Shown here in pieces: positions 43,556 through 51,659 of a DNA stretch of 64,000 bases. The notes below the pieces were generated by a model. It was not told the DNA's origin, did not search any database, and saw nothing but the letters and a program-made list of their open reading frames with translations. The translations under genes were made by a program, and so were the position numbers. Origin of the DNA: Streptomyces kronopolitis (GTDB lineage Bacteria > Actinomycetota > Actinomycetes > Streptomycetales > Streptomycetaceae); contig NZ_BMND01000009.1 in the NCBI RefSeq assembly GCF_014646275.1, forward strand, positions 153,632 through 217,631, written 5' to 3'. Numbering within the stretch: the first letter of the stretch is position 1; every line of letters begins with the position of its first letter.

Positions 43556-43925
43556 AGTCGCTGACCTGCATGCGGGCGCTCACGCTTTGCAGTTTCAGGC
43601 CACTTTCACAGATTCCGGCAAACGTTCCTTATCGCACTTATCCACGCGGTAGTGGGGACGGGCGGCTCGGTTTCCCGGCCGCGCTGCCCTGCCGTAGGCG
43701 GGGCTTCTCGCTTCCTTCCTCATCGCGTAGCGGAGAGGGGCTGCCTGCCCTTGCCGTAAGGCTGGTGCAGTCCACGAGCGTTCTGCTCCCCCGTCCGGGG
43801 GCCGAGCTCGCCCGTGTCGGCGAGCAGCCACAAATCTACACACACCTGACTGAAACAGCTCGTATCGACGCGTATAGCATTTTCCCGGATATTCATTGTC
43901 AGTGCCGGGTGTGAAGCTACGCACC
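43556..43925. other. Possible CRISPR leader and tnpB upstream region
   Basis: No gene. The first 80 bases are clearly richer in A and T than the surroundings, as expected of a leader. The left end of a tnpB-carrying element may also be here but no ends are recognised. Confidence 0.4.
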
Positions 43926-45317
43926 ATGACCGAGAACACCGTCACCGTCGTGGTCCGTGAGGCACTGGACCCCACCCCTGAACAGAGACTGATCCTGCAC
44001 CGCTACGCCGATGCGTCGCGATGCAGTTTCAATTTCGCTTTCGGGATCAAACACGCCGCTCAGCAGCGCTGGAGCCACGGACGGGATCTGCTCCTGGCGC
44101 AGGGCCTCACGCTGGCCGAGGCAGCCGAGCGGGCACCGCGGGTTCACATGCCGTCGCAGCCGGACATCCAGCGGGTCTTCCTCGCCGTCCGTGAGCGGCC
44201 GCTGCCCGGCCCCTGCCGCGTAGGCGAAGAGCCGCACTCCTTGTATCCGTGGTGGAAGGGGGTGAACGCGATCGTGTGCCAGCAGGCGTTTCGCGATGCC
44301 GACAAAGCCTTCGCGAACTGGAAGAGCGCTTCCCGGCGGGGAGTCGACCCGGTTGGTTACCCGCGGCCCAAGCGGCGCGGTCGGTGCCGGGATTCGTTTC
44401 GGATGTTCAGTGTGCGGCTGGTGTCGGAGGATCTGCGGCACGTGCGGATCGGCGGGGAGCGCGACCCGCACGGGCAGCGGTCCTTCGTGGTGCGGCTGCA
44501 CCGTCCGGCGCGGCGCCTGGCACGGTTGCTGGCCCGGGGAGGGGTGACGAAGTCCGTGACGGTCGCTCGGGAGGGTCACCGGTGGTTCGCGGCATTCAAC
44601 GTCCGCTTGCCCGCTCCGCCGGCGGTGCGGGCGACGCGGCGGCAGCGGGAGGCGGGGACGGTGGGAGTGGATCTGGGCGTGGCGGTGTTCGCCGCGACCT
44701 CGGACCCGTTGGTGATCGGTGATGACAAGGTCCAGCTGTTCGCGAACCCGCGTCATCTGGACAACGCGCGGCGGCAGTTGCGCAAGTGGCAGCGGCGCAT
44801 GTCCCGGCGTCATGTCAGGGGTGTGCCGGCTCACCGGCAGTCGCAGGGGTGGAAGGAGGCGCGGGACCAGGTCGCGCGCCTGCAGGGTCTGGTCGCCGCG
44901 CGCCGCTCCTCCACCCAGCATCTGCTCACCAAGCGCCTGGTGACCCAGTACGCGCAGGTCGTACTGGAGGATCTCCGGGTGCGGAACATGACCAGGTCCG
45001 CTCGGGGCAGTGTGGAAGCGCCGGGGCGGAACGTGGTGGCCAAGGCCGGGCTGAACCGGGCAATCCTCGACGTCGGCTTCGGGGAGATCCGCCGCCAGAT
45101 CGAGTACAAGGCACCCTGCCACGGCACCACCGTCTCGGTGGTGAACCCCGCCTACACCTCGCAGACCTGCAACCGGTGCGGCCACACTGATGCCAAGAGC
45201 CGCCGCACCCGCAGTCTGTTCGTCTGCACCCGCTGCCGGCACACGACGCACGCTGACACCGGCGCCGCCGTCAACATCAAACGCCGCGCCCAGAGCGCCG
45301 CTCCCAAACCCGGCTGA
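43926..45317 (+). CDS. tnpB: TnpB (OrfB, IS605/IS1341-type RNA-guided endonuclease), 463 aa
   Basis: Transposon-encoded nuclease related to Cas12. RuvC-I Asp is in TVGVDLGVAVFA near residue 248, RuvC-II Glu in AQVVLEDLRV near 345, RuvC-III Asp in HADTGAAVNIKRR near 441. The zinc finger CNRCGH...CTRC lies between the last two. The catalytic set is complete although the usual Asn in DxNAA is Thr (DTGAA). No tnpA is nearby, so an IS1341-like single-gene element. ATG 43926 selected; the frame opens slightly earlier. Guide RNA would be expected from the 3' end. Confidence 0.9.
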   Translation: MTENTVTVVVREALDPTPEQRLILHRYADASRCSFNFAFGIKHAAQQRWSHGRDLLLAQGLTLAEAAERAPRVHMPSQPDIQRVFLAVRERPLPGPCRVGEEPHSLYPWWKGVNAIVCQQAFRDADKAFANWKSASRRGVDPVGYPRPKRRGRCRDSFRMFSVRLVSEDLRHVRIGGERDPHGQRSFVVRLHRPARRLARLLARGGVTKSVTVAREGHRWFAAFNVRLPAPPAVRATRRQREAGTVGVDLGVAVFAATSDPLVIGDDKVQLFANPRHLDNARRQLRKWQRRMSRRHVRGVPAHRQSQGWKEARDQVARLQGLVAARRSSTQHLLTKRLVTQYAQVVLEDLRVRNMTRSARGSVEAPGRNVVAKAGLNRAILDVGFGEIRRQIEYKAPCHGTTVSVVNPAYTSQTCNRCGHTDAKSRRTRSLFVCTRCRHTTHADTGAAVNIKRRAQSAAPKPG

Positions 45318-45444
45318 GGACGGCGGTCGGAGGCGGACCAGCACTCACGCTCCGCTCCCGGTCGCGGGTGACTCAGAGGACGGGGCGCCTTCGGGCCGGT
45401 GTCCTCGCGGCGGCGCTCGGCACCTTGGTGAAGCGCCGGCCAGA

Positions 45445-45690
45445 TCAGCTGGCGACGGTAAGCACTCGGTCCGGGCGGCACACCGGGCACGGGAGCGTCG
45501 CGTCCGGGTCGGCGAGCCTGCCCAGGGCCTCCTGGCCGGTCAGAAGGCGGTCGGTGCACTGCGCCTGCGCGCAGTCCCGGCGGTGGACGTAGAACTCGAC
45601 CCAGCCGTCCGTAGGCGGCGCAGCATCAAGGCGCCACCGGCGGCGCTCGTGAGGCGGTGGCGGATCAAGGTTCGCGGGTACCGCGGTCAC
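45445..45690 (-). CDS. DUF6233-like small protein (81 aa)
   Basis: The C-terminal TDRLLTGQEALGRLADPDAT then LPCPVCRPDRVL and the earlier VEFYVHRRDCAQA match the DUF6233 pattern (Cys near the middle, CxxCRPD at the end). GTG 45690 with GGGTGGGT upstream is preferred because the ATG at 45750 would overlap the divergent gene's start. Confidence 0.55.
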   Translation of the reverse strand: MTAVPANLDPPPPHERRRWRLDAAPPTDGWVEFYVHRRDCAQAQCTDRLLTGQEALGRLADPDATLPCPVCRPDRVLTVAS

Positions 45691-45748
45691 CCACCCGAGC
45701 CCAGCCGCGGCGTAGCAACCGCAGCGTCCGCCCGGCGATACTGGGGGC

Positions 45749-46123
45749 ATGACCGTGCAGTCCCCCTCGTCTCCGCCGGACGCGTTCGAGCTGCTGTGTG
45801 CCCAGTACGCGAAGCGGCTGCCCGCGCGGCTGGAGGACCTGGTCGGCCCCGCCCACGGCTCGGTCGACCTGCCGCTGCACGTGGTCTGGTCGGGCCGCCG
45901 CTCCTACGGGCTGGAGCAGCCCCGCTCCCGGATGAGCCTGTACCGCACCGTCCTGGCCGAAGGACAGCGCCAGGACCTGATCGACTTCCTCAACCGGGGC
46001 CTGCTCATCGCGCAGTGGCCCGTGCTGCGCACGCTGATCAGCCGCCCGATCAGAGACGTGTGGGAATCGGCCTTCCCCGAGCTCACCGCCACGACCGCCG
46101 CGACGGCCGCGACGGCCGCGTGA
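45749..46123 (+). CDS. Conserved hypothetical protein (124 aa)
   Basis: MTVQSPSSPPDAFELLCAQY then AKRLPARLEDLVGPAHGSVD, VVWSGRRSYGLEQPRSRMSL and LIDFLNRGLLIAQWPVLRTL. Typical of the partner encoded upstream of AbiEii-type nucleotidyltransferases in actinomycetes. Its TGA overlaps the next GTG (GTGA). Confidence 0.65.
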   Translation: MTVQSPSSPPDAFELLCAQYAKRLPARLEDLVGPAHGSVDLPLHVVWSGRRSYGLEQPRSRMSLYRTVLAEGQRQDLIDFLNRGLLIAQWPVLRTLISRPIRDVWESAFPELTATTAATAATAA

Positions 46124-46440
46124 ACCTGACAGATCTGCACCGCCGGCTCCTGGCCGACATCCTCACGATCGGCACTCCCTACCCGCTGGTGATCACCGGC
46201 GGGTACGCGCACGTCCTGGTCTGTGTAGCTCATACGGATGTCCCATCGCAGCCAGTTCAACGGGCGCGCAGTGCAATCGGCCGAACACGCAAAATTACGC
46301 ACCCAACTGGGCGCACATGCAGCCGGGTTGCCGCTGCAAGCGCCGTGGTCTGCGGTGTAGGGGTGTCACCGCGTTCTGCGGGGTTCACCCGTGAGGGGGA
46401 GGACCGGCTGCCGCTGTTCCCGCTCTCCGAGGGCCTGTGA
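46120..46440 (+). pseudogene. AbiEii-type nucleotidyltransferase (toxin) truncated after 30 residues
   Basis: GTG 46120 gives VNLTDLHRRLLADILTIGTP then YPLVITGGYA, the start of AbiEii/AbiGii nucleotidyltransferases, toxins of type IV toxin-antitoxin systems. After GGYA the sequence becomes unrelated, so the GGY nucleotide-binding motif is present but the active-site Asp pair and the rest are lost. The upstream gene was probably its partner. Confidence 0.55.
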
Positions 46441-46533
46441 CACGACGCGGCCCGGCGGCAGCGTGAGGGTGTGGCAGTCCTCACAACTGGCTTTCATCCA
46501 GACCTGGTTGCCAGGATGCAGAGCCCCATGCGG

Positions 46534-47400
46534 TCAGAGTTTGGTGAGGGTCACGAAGCCGAGCGAGGTCAGGCCCTCGGCCTGGCAGAGCCGGTCGGAG
46601 GGGCCGCCGACCTCGGTCTGCAGGAGCTGGTAGTCGGCGCCGTGGGCGGCACCCCAGGCCATCGCGGCCCGCCACAGGGTGCGGCCGTAGCCCTGGCCGC
46701 GGTGCTCGGGCAGGACACCGAAGTACTGCGGCAGCAGGCGGGTGGCCCCGGCCGAGTCGGTCATGGTCTCCATGGGGCCGATCGCCCCGGCCACCCGGCC
46801 GCCCCCGACGACCGCGAGGACGGGGCCGACGGTACCGGCCTGCATCTGGCCGTGGAGGAAGGCGAAGCCGTCGCTGGTGAGCCGGTCGGCGAAGGCGGCG
46901 AAGGTGGCCTGTACGGGCTCTGGCAGGCCGTCTACAGGACGGACCGGCCCTTCCTGGCCCTCGGGCCGGGGCGGGGTGAATTCGCGGAGCTGGACGCGCG
47001 TGAGGGCCGCCCCGGCCGGCGGGTCCTCGTGAGGTCCGTGGAAGGTGATCACGCGGGCGGTGGCGGCGGTGTGGTCGGCGGCGAGCTTGGCCGCCAGGTC
47101 GGCCGCGTCGTCATAGCCGGGGCCGTAGGCGTACACCGTCACGGTGCCGTGACCGCGGCGGGCCAGGGTGGGGATCAAGGTGCGGACGTAGGTGTGCTCG
47201 ATCATGTCGGGCAGGACCGTCTCGTCCTTGCGCTCGGCCCACCGCTGGTCCTTGTCGTAGGCGAGGAACGTGCCGGTGCCGGCGACGCGCACGGCGTCCG
47301 CGAAGAGGCCGGGACCGAGGGCGTCGGGGTGGACGGGGCCGAGGGTCGGCACGTACGGCACGGGCATCACCGGCAGCAGCCAGTCCCACGTCAGTCGCAT
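46534..47400 (-). CDS. GNAT-family N-acetyltransferase (288 aa)
   Basis: The C-terminal half carries the acetyl-CoA loop: LPQYFGVLPEHRGQGYGRTL then WRAAMAWGAAHGADYQLLQT. The N-terminal 130 residues (VPYVPTLGPVHPDALGPGLF) are a separate region seen in Streptomyces genes near radical-SAM RiPP clusters. ATG 47400; no ribosome-binding site, perhaps leaderless. A terminator at 47431-47464 separates it from the precursor gene, so it may have its own promoter. Possible tailoring or self-protection role is inference. Confidence 0.8.
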   Translation of the reverse strand: MRLTWDWLLPVMPVPYVPTLGPVHPDALGPGLFADAVRVAGTGTFLAYDKDQRWAERKDETVLPDMIEHTYVRTLIPTLARRGHGTVTVYAYGPGYDDAADLAAKLAADHTAATARVITFHGPHEDPPAGAALTRVQLREFTPPRPEGQEGPVRPVDGLPEPVQATFAAFADRLTSDGFAFLHGQMQAGTVGPVLAVVGGGRVAGAIGPMETMTDSAGATRLLPQYFGVLPEHRGQGYGRTLWRAAMAWGAAHGADYQLLQTEVGGPSDRLCQAEGLTSLGFVTLTKL

Positions 47401-47430
47401 GGGAAACACGCTACTCGCCCGGCGCACAGG

Positions 47431-47464
47431 CTCAGGCCCCGACGCTTACGCGCCGGGGCCTGAG
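47431..47464 (-). terminator. Hairpin terminator after the RiPP precursor gene
   Basis: An 11-bp perfect stem (47431-47441 with 47454-47464) and a 12-nt loop, 21 bp past the precursor stop. It may also set expression of the following acetyltransferase. Confidence 0.75.
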
Positions 47465-47484
47465 CGGCTTTGACCGGTTGGAGG

Positions 47485-47667
47485 TTAGTGGGGGTTGTCG
47501 TCGCCCGCGTTGCACGAGCACTTGATGCTGTCCATCACCGTGTCCAGGTCCGCGACCGGCGTGATCACGGTGACCGGCGGTGCGGCGGCCTCGATGGGCC
47601 GGGTCACGTACGGCAGCCCGTCCGGAAGGGGCAGCCCCGGAGAGATCTCGACAGCTACAGCGGTCAT
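47485..47667 (-). CDS. Putative RiPP precursor peptide (60 aa, C-terminal CSC motif)
   Basis: Starts one base after the radical-SAM stop (TGA-C-ATG) with GCAGGG upstream, so translation is coupled. The leader-like part is hydrophobic and Pro-rich (EISPGLPLPDGLPYVTRPIE), followed by VADLDTVMDSIKCSCNAGDD then NPH at the C-terminus. Two Cys flank a Ser at positions 50-52 and the tail is Asp-Asp-Asn-Pro-His; the only Cys residues in the peptide are there, the natural site for radical-SAM chemistry. Precursor status is inferred from size, position and tail. Confidence 0.75.
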   Translation of the reverse strand: MTAVAVEISPGLPLPDGLPYVTRPIEAAAPPVTVITPVADLDTVMDSIKCSCNAGDDNPH

Positions 47668-47668
47668 G

Positions 47669-48610
47669 TCACCCTGCTTTCTTCATCCCGTGCTGGCAGT
47701 AACTTTCCAGTGGTGCCTTCGCCTCCTGGTAGTGCTTGGCCAGGGGCCTGCACACGGTGCAGGCCCCGGAAAGCTGGCAGCCGGAGCAACCACCGGTGCG
47801 AAGCATGAGGCGGTCCGCGATCTCGCCCAGCCGGGAAAGGCCCCCGATTCCCTCGGCGGGCAGGCTGATCTGGTCGTCGCGGCCGATCTTGCAGATGGAC
47901 ACCAGCCCGTGCGGGTCGGTGTGGAAGAAGGTGTGGCCCGCGTTGCAGCCGGTGAACGGCTTGCGCATCCGCAGGTGATCTTTCGACTGCGCGGTCAGCG
48001 ACTCGGCGCCGCCGTAGATCGTCGGCGTCATGTTCGTGAAGACGTTGTACTCGACGCCCCACTGTTCGCACAGGGCGGTCATGGCCGCTTCCTCGTGCGC
48101 GTTGTCCTCGGTGACGATGACGCTCATCCGCAGCGGCAGGCCGGCCCCGCGGGCGGCGTCCATGCCCTTGACGAACAGATCCCAGGCGCCTTTGCGCTGG
48201 GTCAGCTCGTCGTAGCTGTCCTTCGTCGCGCCGTAGAGGGAGGCCGTGATCCGGTACGGCGGGAGGTGCTGGAACATCTGAAGCAGGTCCTCGCGCCACA
48301 GCAGGGAGGCATTGGTGGAGACGGTCAGCATCATGCCCAGCTCGAACGCGGCCCGGTACGAGGGCATGAAGTCCTTGTCCACGGTGGGCTCACCGCCGGT
48401 GATCTGGAGCCACAGGACCCCGGCCTCGTGCATGACCCGCAGGCAGGTGAGCTTGTCGGCCAGCGGCATACCGGAATAGACCTTCAAGCCCAGGTAGCAG
48501 TGCTTGCACTTGTAGTTGCAACCCAAGTTGATCTCCCAGCTCGCCCGCGAATAGCCCCAGGCGGACGGCTGGCGGACCAGCAGGAGCTCACCCGCCGCAC
48601 GGCCGGTCAC
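47669..48610 (-). CDS. Radical SAM/SPASM peptide-modifying enzyme
   Basis: Iron-sulfur radical SAM enzyme of 313 residues. The 4Fe-4S motif is EINLGCNYKCKHCYLGLK near residue 32; a GGEP motif follows (LQITGGEPTVDKDF). The C-terminal SPASM region has GCNAGHTFF, SICKIGRDDQ, GGCSGCQLSGACTVC and a final Cys. Such enzymes form thioether or carbon-carbon crosslinks in RiPP precursors. GTG 48610 is in the same frame as the small gene upstream (48632-48787), separated by a TGA and seven codons; that gene looks like this enzyme's usual N-terminal region. Confidence 0.88.
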   Translation of the reverse strand: MTGRAAGELLLVRQPSAWGYSRASWEINLGCNYKCKHCYLGLKVYSGMPLADKLTCLRVMHEAGVLWLQITGGEPTVDKDFMPSYRAAFELGMMLTVSTNASLLWREDLLQMFQHLPPYRITASLYGATKDSYDELTQRKGAWDLFVKGMDAARGAGLPLRMSVIVTEDNAHEEAAMTALCEQWGVEYNVFTNMTPTIYGGAESLTAQSKDHLRMRKPFTGCNAGHTFFHTDPHGLVSICKIGRDDQISLPAEGIGGLSRLGEIADRLMLRTGGCSGCQLSGACTVCRPLAKHYQEAKAPLESYCQHGMKKAG

Positions 48611-48631
48611 ATCGAGGTCGGCCCACTGGCC

Positions 48632-48787
48632 TCAGGCGGCATCGGTGAACCAGTCGGGGGCCGGCTCGGCGGGGTCAAGGCCGCGCAGTTCCTCGTACTG
48701 GGCCTGCGGCAGGAGCAGGCCGCTGGGACTGCCGGGCCGCAGCAGCAGATGCTGTTCCAGGAACGGGCTCGCGATCAGATCGTGCAC
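48632..48787 (-). CDS. N-terminal region of the radical SAM enzyme, encoded separately (51 aa)
   Basis: GTG 48787 has an excellent AGGAGGT site. VHDLIASPFLEQHLLLRPGS then PSGLLLPQAQYEELRGLD and PDWFTDAA. In related Streptomyces proteins I recall this block being the start of the radical SAM protein itself. Here a TGA ends it, and the frame resumes GQWADLDVTGRAAGELLLV. It could act as a separate leader-binding piece, or the enzyme gene carries a nonsense codon. Confidence 0.65.
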   Translation of the reverse strand: MHDLIASPFLEQHLLLRPGSPSGLLLPQAQYEELRGLDPAEPAPDWFTDAA

Positions 48788-48851
48788 GGATACCTCCTGG
48801 CGTACGCCCGCCGCCGACGAACAGGCGTACGGGACATGGGGTGTTGCGGGC

Positions 48852-49223
48852 CTACGGCCGCCGGTCGGACGACCGTGTGGGCGGGCGGGAAGCCGCTGCC
48901 GTGTAGCGGGACAGGATCTCGGCGGACTTGCCCAGCAGCCGCAGGCTCGCCACGGGGTCCCCACCCCGGTCGTCCGCCACCTTGCGGGCGTGGGCGACGG
49001 TGTTGACCGCAATGTCCTTCGCCCTGTTGTCCGCCATACGCTGGGCGTAGGCGTCGGCCGGGCCGGCCAGGGCCCGGATGTAGCCGCGCAGGCGCTCGCG
49101 CAGTGCGTCGGCCGCCGCCCCCGTGGGGCGCCCGGCCGCCAGGCGGAGGGCGAGGTCCGCATCGAGCGCGACGTCCCTGGGGTGGGGCAGCGGGGGCGCC
49201 GGCTGTGCCTCCGTCTGGTTCAT
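48852..49223 (-). CDS. DUF6415-like protein, head of the RiPP operon
   Basis: ATG 49223 follows AGGAGG. DALRERLRGYIRALAGPADA, ARKVADDRGGDPVASLRLLG and KSAEILSRYTA fit the short helical DUF6415 proteins that occur near natural-product genes in Streptomyces. 123 residues. Co-directional with the radical SAM genes 65 bp downstream. Role unknown. Confidence 0.6.
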   Translation of the reverse strand: MNQTEAQPAPPLPHPRDVALDADLALRLAAGRPTGAAADALRERLRGYIRALAGPADAYAQRMADNRAKDIAVNTVAHARKVADDRGGDPVASLRLLGKSAEILSRYTAAASRPPTRSSDRRP

Positions 49224-49553
49224 GACGGCTGCCTCCTCGGCTTGGAATGGTGGTGCGGCAGGCCCGCCGGGAGCAGAGCGCAGGACGAAACCCGAAGGGC
49301 CCGCCGCATTCAGGAGCCGTACCACCGCGGACGCTTCACCGCCCGACCAGATCCGGCGTCAACTACCGTCCACCCGAGTCAACTTGAATTGCAATCGAAA
49401 GTGCGGAGCCAATTGTGCTCCGGTAAGGATCGGTATATGACGGGAGGTGAACCGGGGTCCGAACAATCTGCACCGGGTCCTACGCGGGGTGAACCGTCGG
49501 TGCCATCATCGGCGCCGAAGGCCCGGCGGGAGGAACCGGAGGGAGGCGGCTGT

Positions 49554-50420
49554 ATGGCAGCGAACACCGGGGCGACATTCCTGCGGATCATGCTGGGAGC
49601 CGAACTCATACGGCTCAGAGACAAGGCCGGACTGTCGGGCGAGCAGGCGGCGAAGGCGGCGCGCTGTGCGGCGTCAACGATCACCAACCTGGAGAAGGGC
49701 ACCACCGGCTTCCGCCGCATCGCCCAGTTCACCGACCTCCTCACCGCGTACGGCGTCGACTTCGAGGGCCAGGAACTGCTGCTCGACTGGTACAAGAACG
49801 CCAAGGGCGACGACTGGTGGACACCGAACACCTCGGTGCTTCCCTCCGGGATGCCTGTCTACCTCGGGCTCGAATCGGGAGCGAGGATCTTGCGCCCGTG
49901 GTGCCCCAACGTCGTCTACGGGCTGCTGCAGACCGAGTCGTACGCCCGCGCGCTGATGGAATCGGCGAAGGGCGCCGACGAGACCACCACCGACTTCATC
50001 GACGGCTCGGTAGCAGTCCGCGCGAACCGGAAGAAACTCATCACAGAAGCCGGCGCCGAACTGTTCTGCCTGATGGACGAGTCCGCGCTGCGCAACGTCG
50101 TCGGAGACGCCGACACCATGCGGGGCCAGTACCGGGAGATCGCCGAGCTGGCGAAGCTCCCCAACGTGACCGTGCGGATCATCCCGTTCTCCGCCCCGGC
50201 CTACCGGGTGACCTCGGGAGGCTTCACGGTCCTCGACTTCGACCGCAAGGACCTTCCCGGACCGGTCGTGTCCATGAGCACCGTCACCGGAACCATGCAG
50301 GTCGTCTCGAAACCGCGGGTCGTCAAGCAGTTCGCCCGCCGCATCGACTTCCTCGCCGGCGGCGCCCTGCCCGACCACGAGACCCCCGCTCTACTGGAAC
50401 GATACGCACGAGAGGTCTGA
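49554..50420 (+). CDS. XRE regulator with DUF5753 (Scr1-type) domain
   Basis: The HTH (LGAELIRLRDKAGLSGEQAA then KAARCAASTITNLEKGTTGF) is followed by the DUF5753 ligand-binding-like domain: LRPWCPNVVYGLLQTESYAR, LFCLMDESALRNVVGDADTM and VRIIPFSAPAYRVTSGGFTV. ATG 49554 is preferred because GGAGGCGG lies upstream; ATG 49437 is possible. This type pairs with a downstream DUF397 protein in Streptomyces development and antibiotic regulation, as here. Confidence 0.9.
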   Translation: MAANTGATFLRIMLGAELIRLRDKAGLSGEQAAKAARCAASTITNLEKGTTGFRRIAQFTDLLTAYGVDFEGQELLLDWYKNAKGDDWWTPNTSVLPSGMPVYLGLESGARILRPWCPNVVYGLLQTESYARALMESAKGADETTTDFIDGSVAVRANRKKLITEAGAELFCLMDESALRNVVGDADTMRGQYREIAELAKLPNVTVRIIPFSAPAYRVTSGGFTVLDFDRKDLPGPVVSMSTVTGTMQVVSKPRVVKQFARRIDFLAGGALPDHETPALLERYAREV

Positions 50421-50425
50421 TCACC

Positions 50426-50644
50426 ATTAACACGCACACCGACACCGGCCGCCCGTACGGCGAGTGGTTCAAGTCCTCATACAGCAGCGAACAGGGCACC
50501 GACTGCGTCGAAGCGTGCCCCCAGCCCGACGCCGTCCATATCCGCGACTCCAAGCGGAACGCGGAAACCGGCCCGGTCCTCACCTTCCCCCTGACAGCCT
50601 GGGCCGCGTTCACCCAGCAGATCGCCGGTCGCCCCTCGGCGTAG
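50426..50644 (+). CDS. DUF397 small protein, apparently with an ATT start
   Basis: WFKSSYSSEQGTDCVEACPQ and VHIRDSKRNAETGPVLTFPL then TAWAAFTQQI are the DUF397 signature (WxKSSYSxxxxxxCVE...RDSK). It starts six bases after the XRE stop, but the first in-frame codon at the expected place is ATT 50426 (AGAGGT 10 bases upstream); no ATG, GTG or TTG is available in frame. Either a rare start codon or a recent start-codon mutation. Confidence 0.8.
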   Translation: MNTHTDTGRPYGEWFKSSYSSEQGTDCVEACPQPDAVHIRDSKRNAETGPVLTFPLTAWAAFTQQIAGRPSA

Positions 50645-50776
50645 GAGAGGCGCCCCGCTTCACCGACCGCAATCGTCATCAGCCCGGCCGGACCCCGGCC
50701 GGGCCTGATACCCACCCGGGATGGCCGCTCCAGCCTGAACCCGCCAGCACCGGGCTGCTACCCGCTCCCCGGTTAG

Positions 50777-51164
50777 TGCCTGACGCTGTCGGGGATCTTG
50801 GAAGCCGGTGTGGCGGATCAGGTTGAGCGCTGTACCCGAGTGGTGCGTTCGTCCTGGTCAGATTGCTTCTCGATGCGGCGGCCGACGGCCGGGGAGCTTC
50901 ATTCGGGCCTGGTGACCGTTGGGCGAACGGAACGTTCGTGGTTGGAGATGGCTATCCCCCGGCCCAGGTCCTGGCGCGTCGCCACCCACCCCGCAGGCTG
51001 AAGTGATCGTTCTGAAGGTGGCGGTCACCACCTTCACCCGGACCCCTGCGAACTCTGCCTACGCGGCCAGCTTCACACTGCCACGGACGCCCCGAACAAC
51101 GCGGCCATACGCAACAACTCTCTGCCAGACCAGGACCTTCCAAGATCCCCGACAGCGTCAGGCA
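50777..51164. mobile_element. 388-bp element with perfect 28-bp inverted ends (MITE-like)
   Basis: Positions 50777-50804 and 51137-51164 are exact inverted repeats of 28 bp. The interior has no transposase. No target duplication is obvious. It could be a non-autonomous transposable element or a deletion derivative of an IS. Confidence 0.8.
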
Positions 51165-51344
51165 GCCGCGTCGCGTTGGGCTTCTCCCTGGTCCGCGGGA
51201 TGCGACGGATGTGACGTGTGGTCACTACAGGGCCTAAAGGTCGGCTTTGGCGCTTCGGGCTGTTTGGCGCTGCTACGCGACCTTTTGGTGTGGTAGCTTC
51301 CACATCGATCTTCAGATTTTCTTTACAAAGAAGGAGCATTCGGC

Positions 51345-51653
51345 GTGAAGCTCTCGCGCAAGTTCGCGGTTGGTCTCATGGCTGCCTCACTCGCTGGTGG
51401 CACCTTGGTCCTCAACGCGCCATCGGCTGGCGCTGCCCCGAAGGTGAAGTGCACGAAGAACATCAAGAACACCTGGGGCGCAGGGACCTGTTCCAACTAC
51501 GGTCCTGGTTCCGTCAAGGTGCGGCACGTCTTTGACTGCTCCTGGCAGGCCGACCTGCGGTCGGGGTGGACAGGGGTCGGCGCGGGGTTGTGGGTGAAGA
51601 ACTGGGCTGAGTGCCGGTTTTCGATGCGTGACATATCCGCGCAGCTGTCGTAA
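51345..51653 (+). CDS. Secreted small Cys-containing protein (102 aa)
   Basis: GTG 51345 follows AAGGAGC. Signal peptide KLSRKFAVGLMAASLAGGTL then VLNAPSAGA, cut after AGA. The mature 70 residues are basic with four Cys (VKCTKN, GTCSNYG, DCSWQA, ECRFSM), probably two disulfides. Six bases upstream of an ABC ATPase gene with the same direction, so likely co-transcribed; it could be a peptide exported or sensed by that transporter. No family recognised. Confidence 0.75.
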   Translation: MKLSRKFAVGLMAASLAGGTLVLNAPSAGAAPKVKCTKNIKNTWGAGTCSNYGPGSVKVRHVFDCSWQADLRSGWTGVGAGLWVKNWAECRFSMRDISAQLS

Positions 51654-51659
51654 GTAGGA

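Noticed and set aside
43405..45317. Reading the array plus tnpB as a type V (Cas12-like) CRISPR locus
   Set aside because: Repeat form is of type I-E kind, the protein is an ordinary-sized TnpB with IS1341 features, and no Cas1/Cas2 is present. Adjacency may be chance.
43917..45344. A 475-codon open frame opposite tnpB
   Set aside because: Antisense shadow of a catalytic-complete TnpB; no family pattern.
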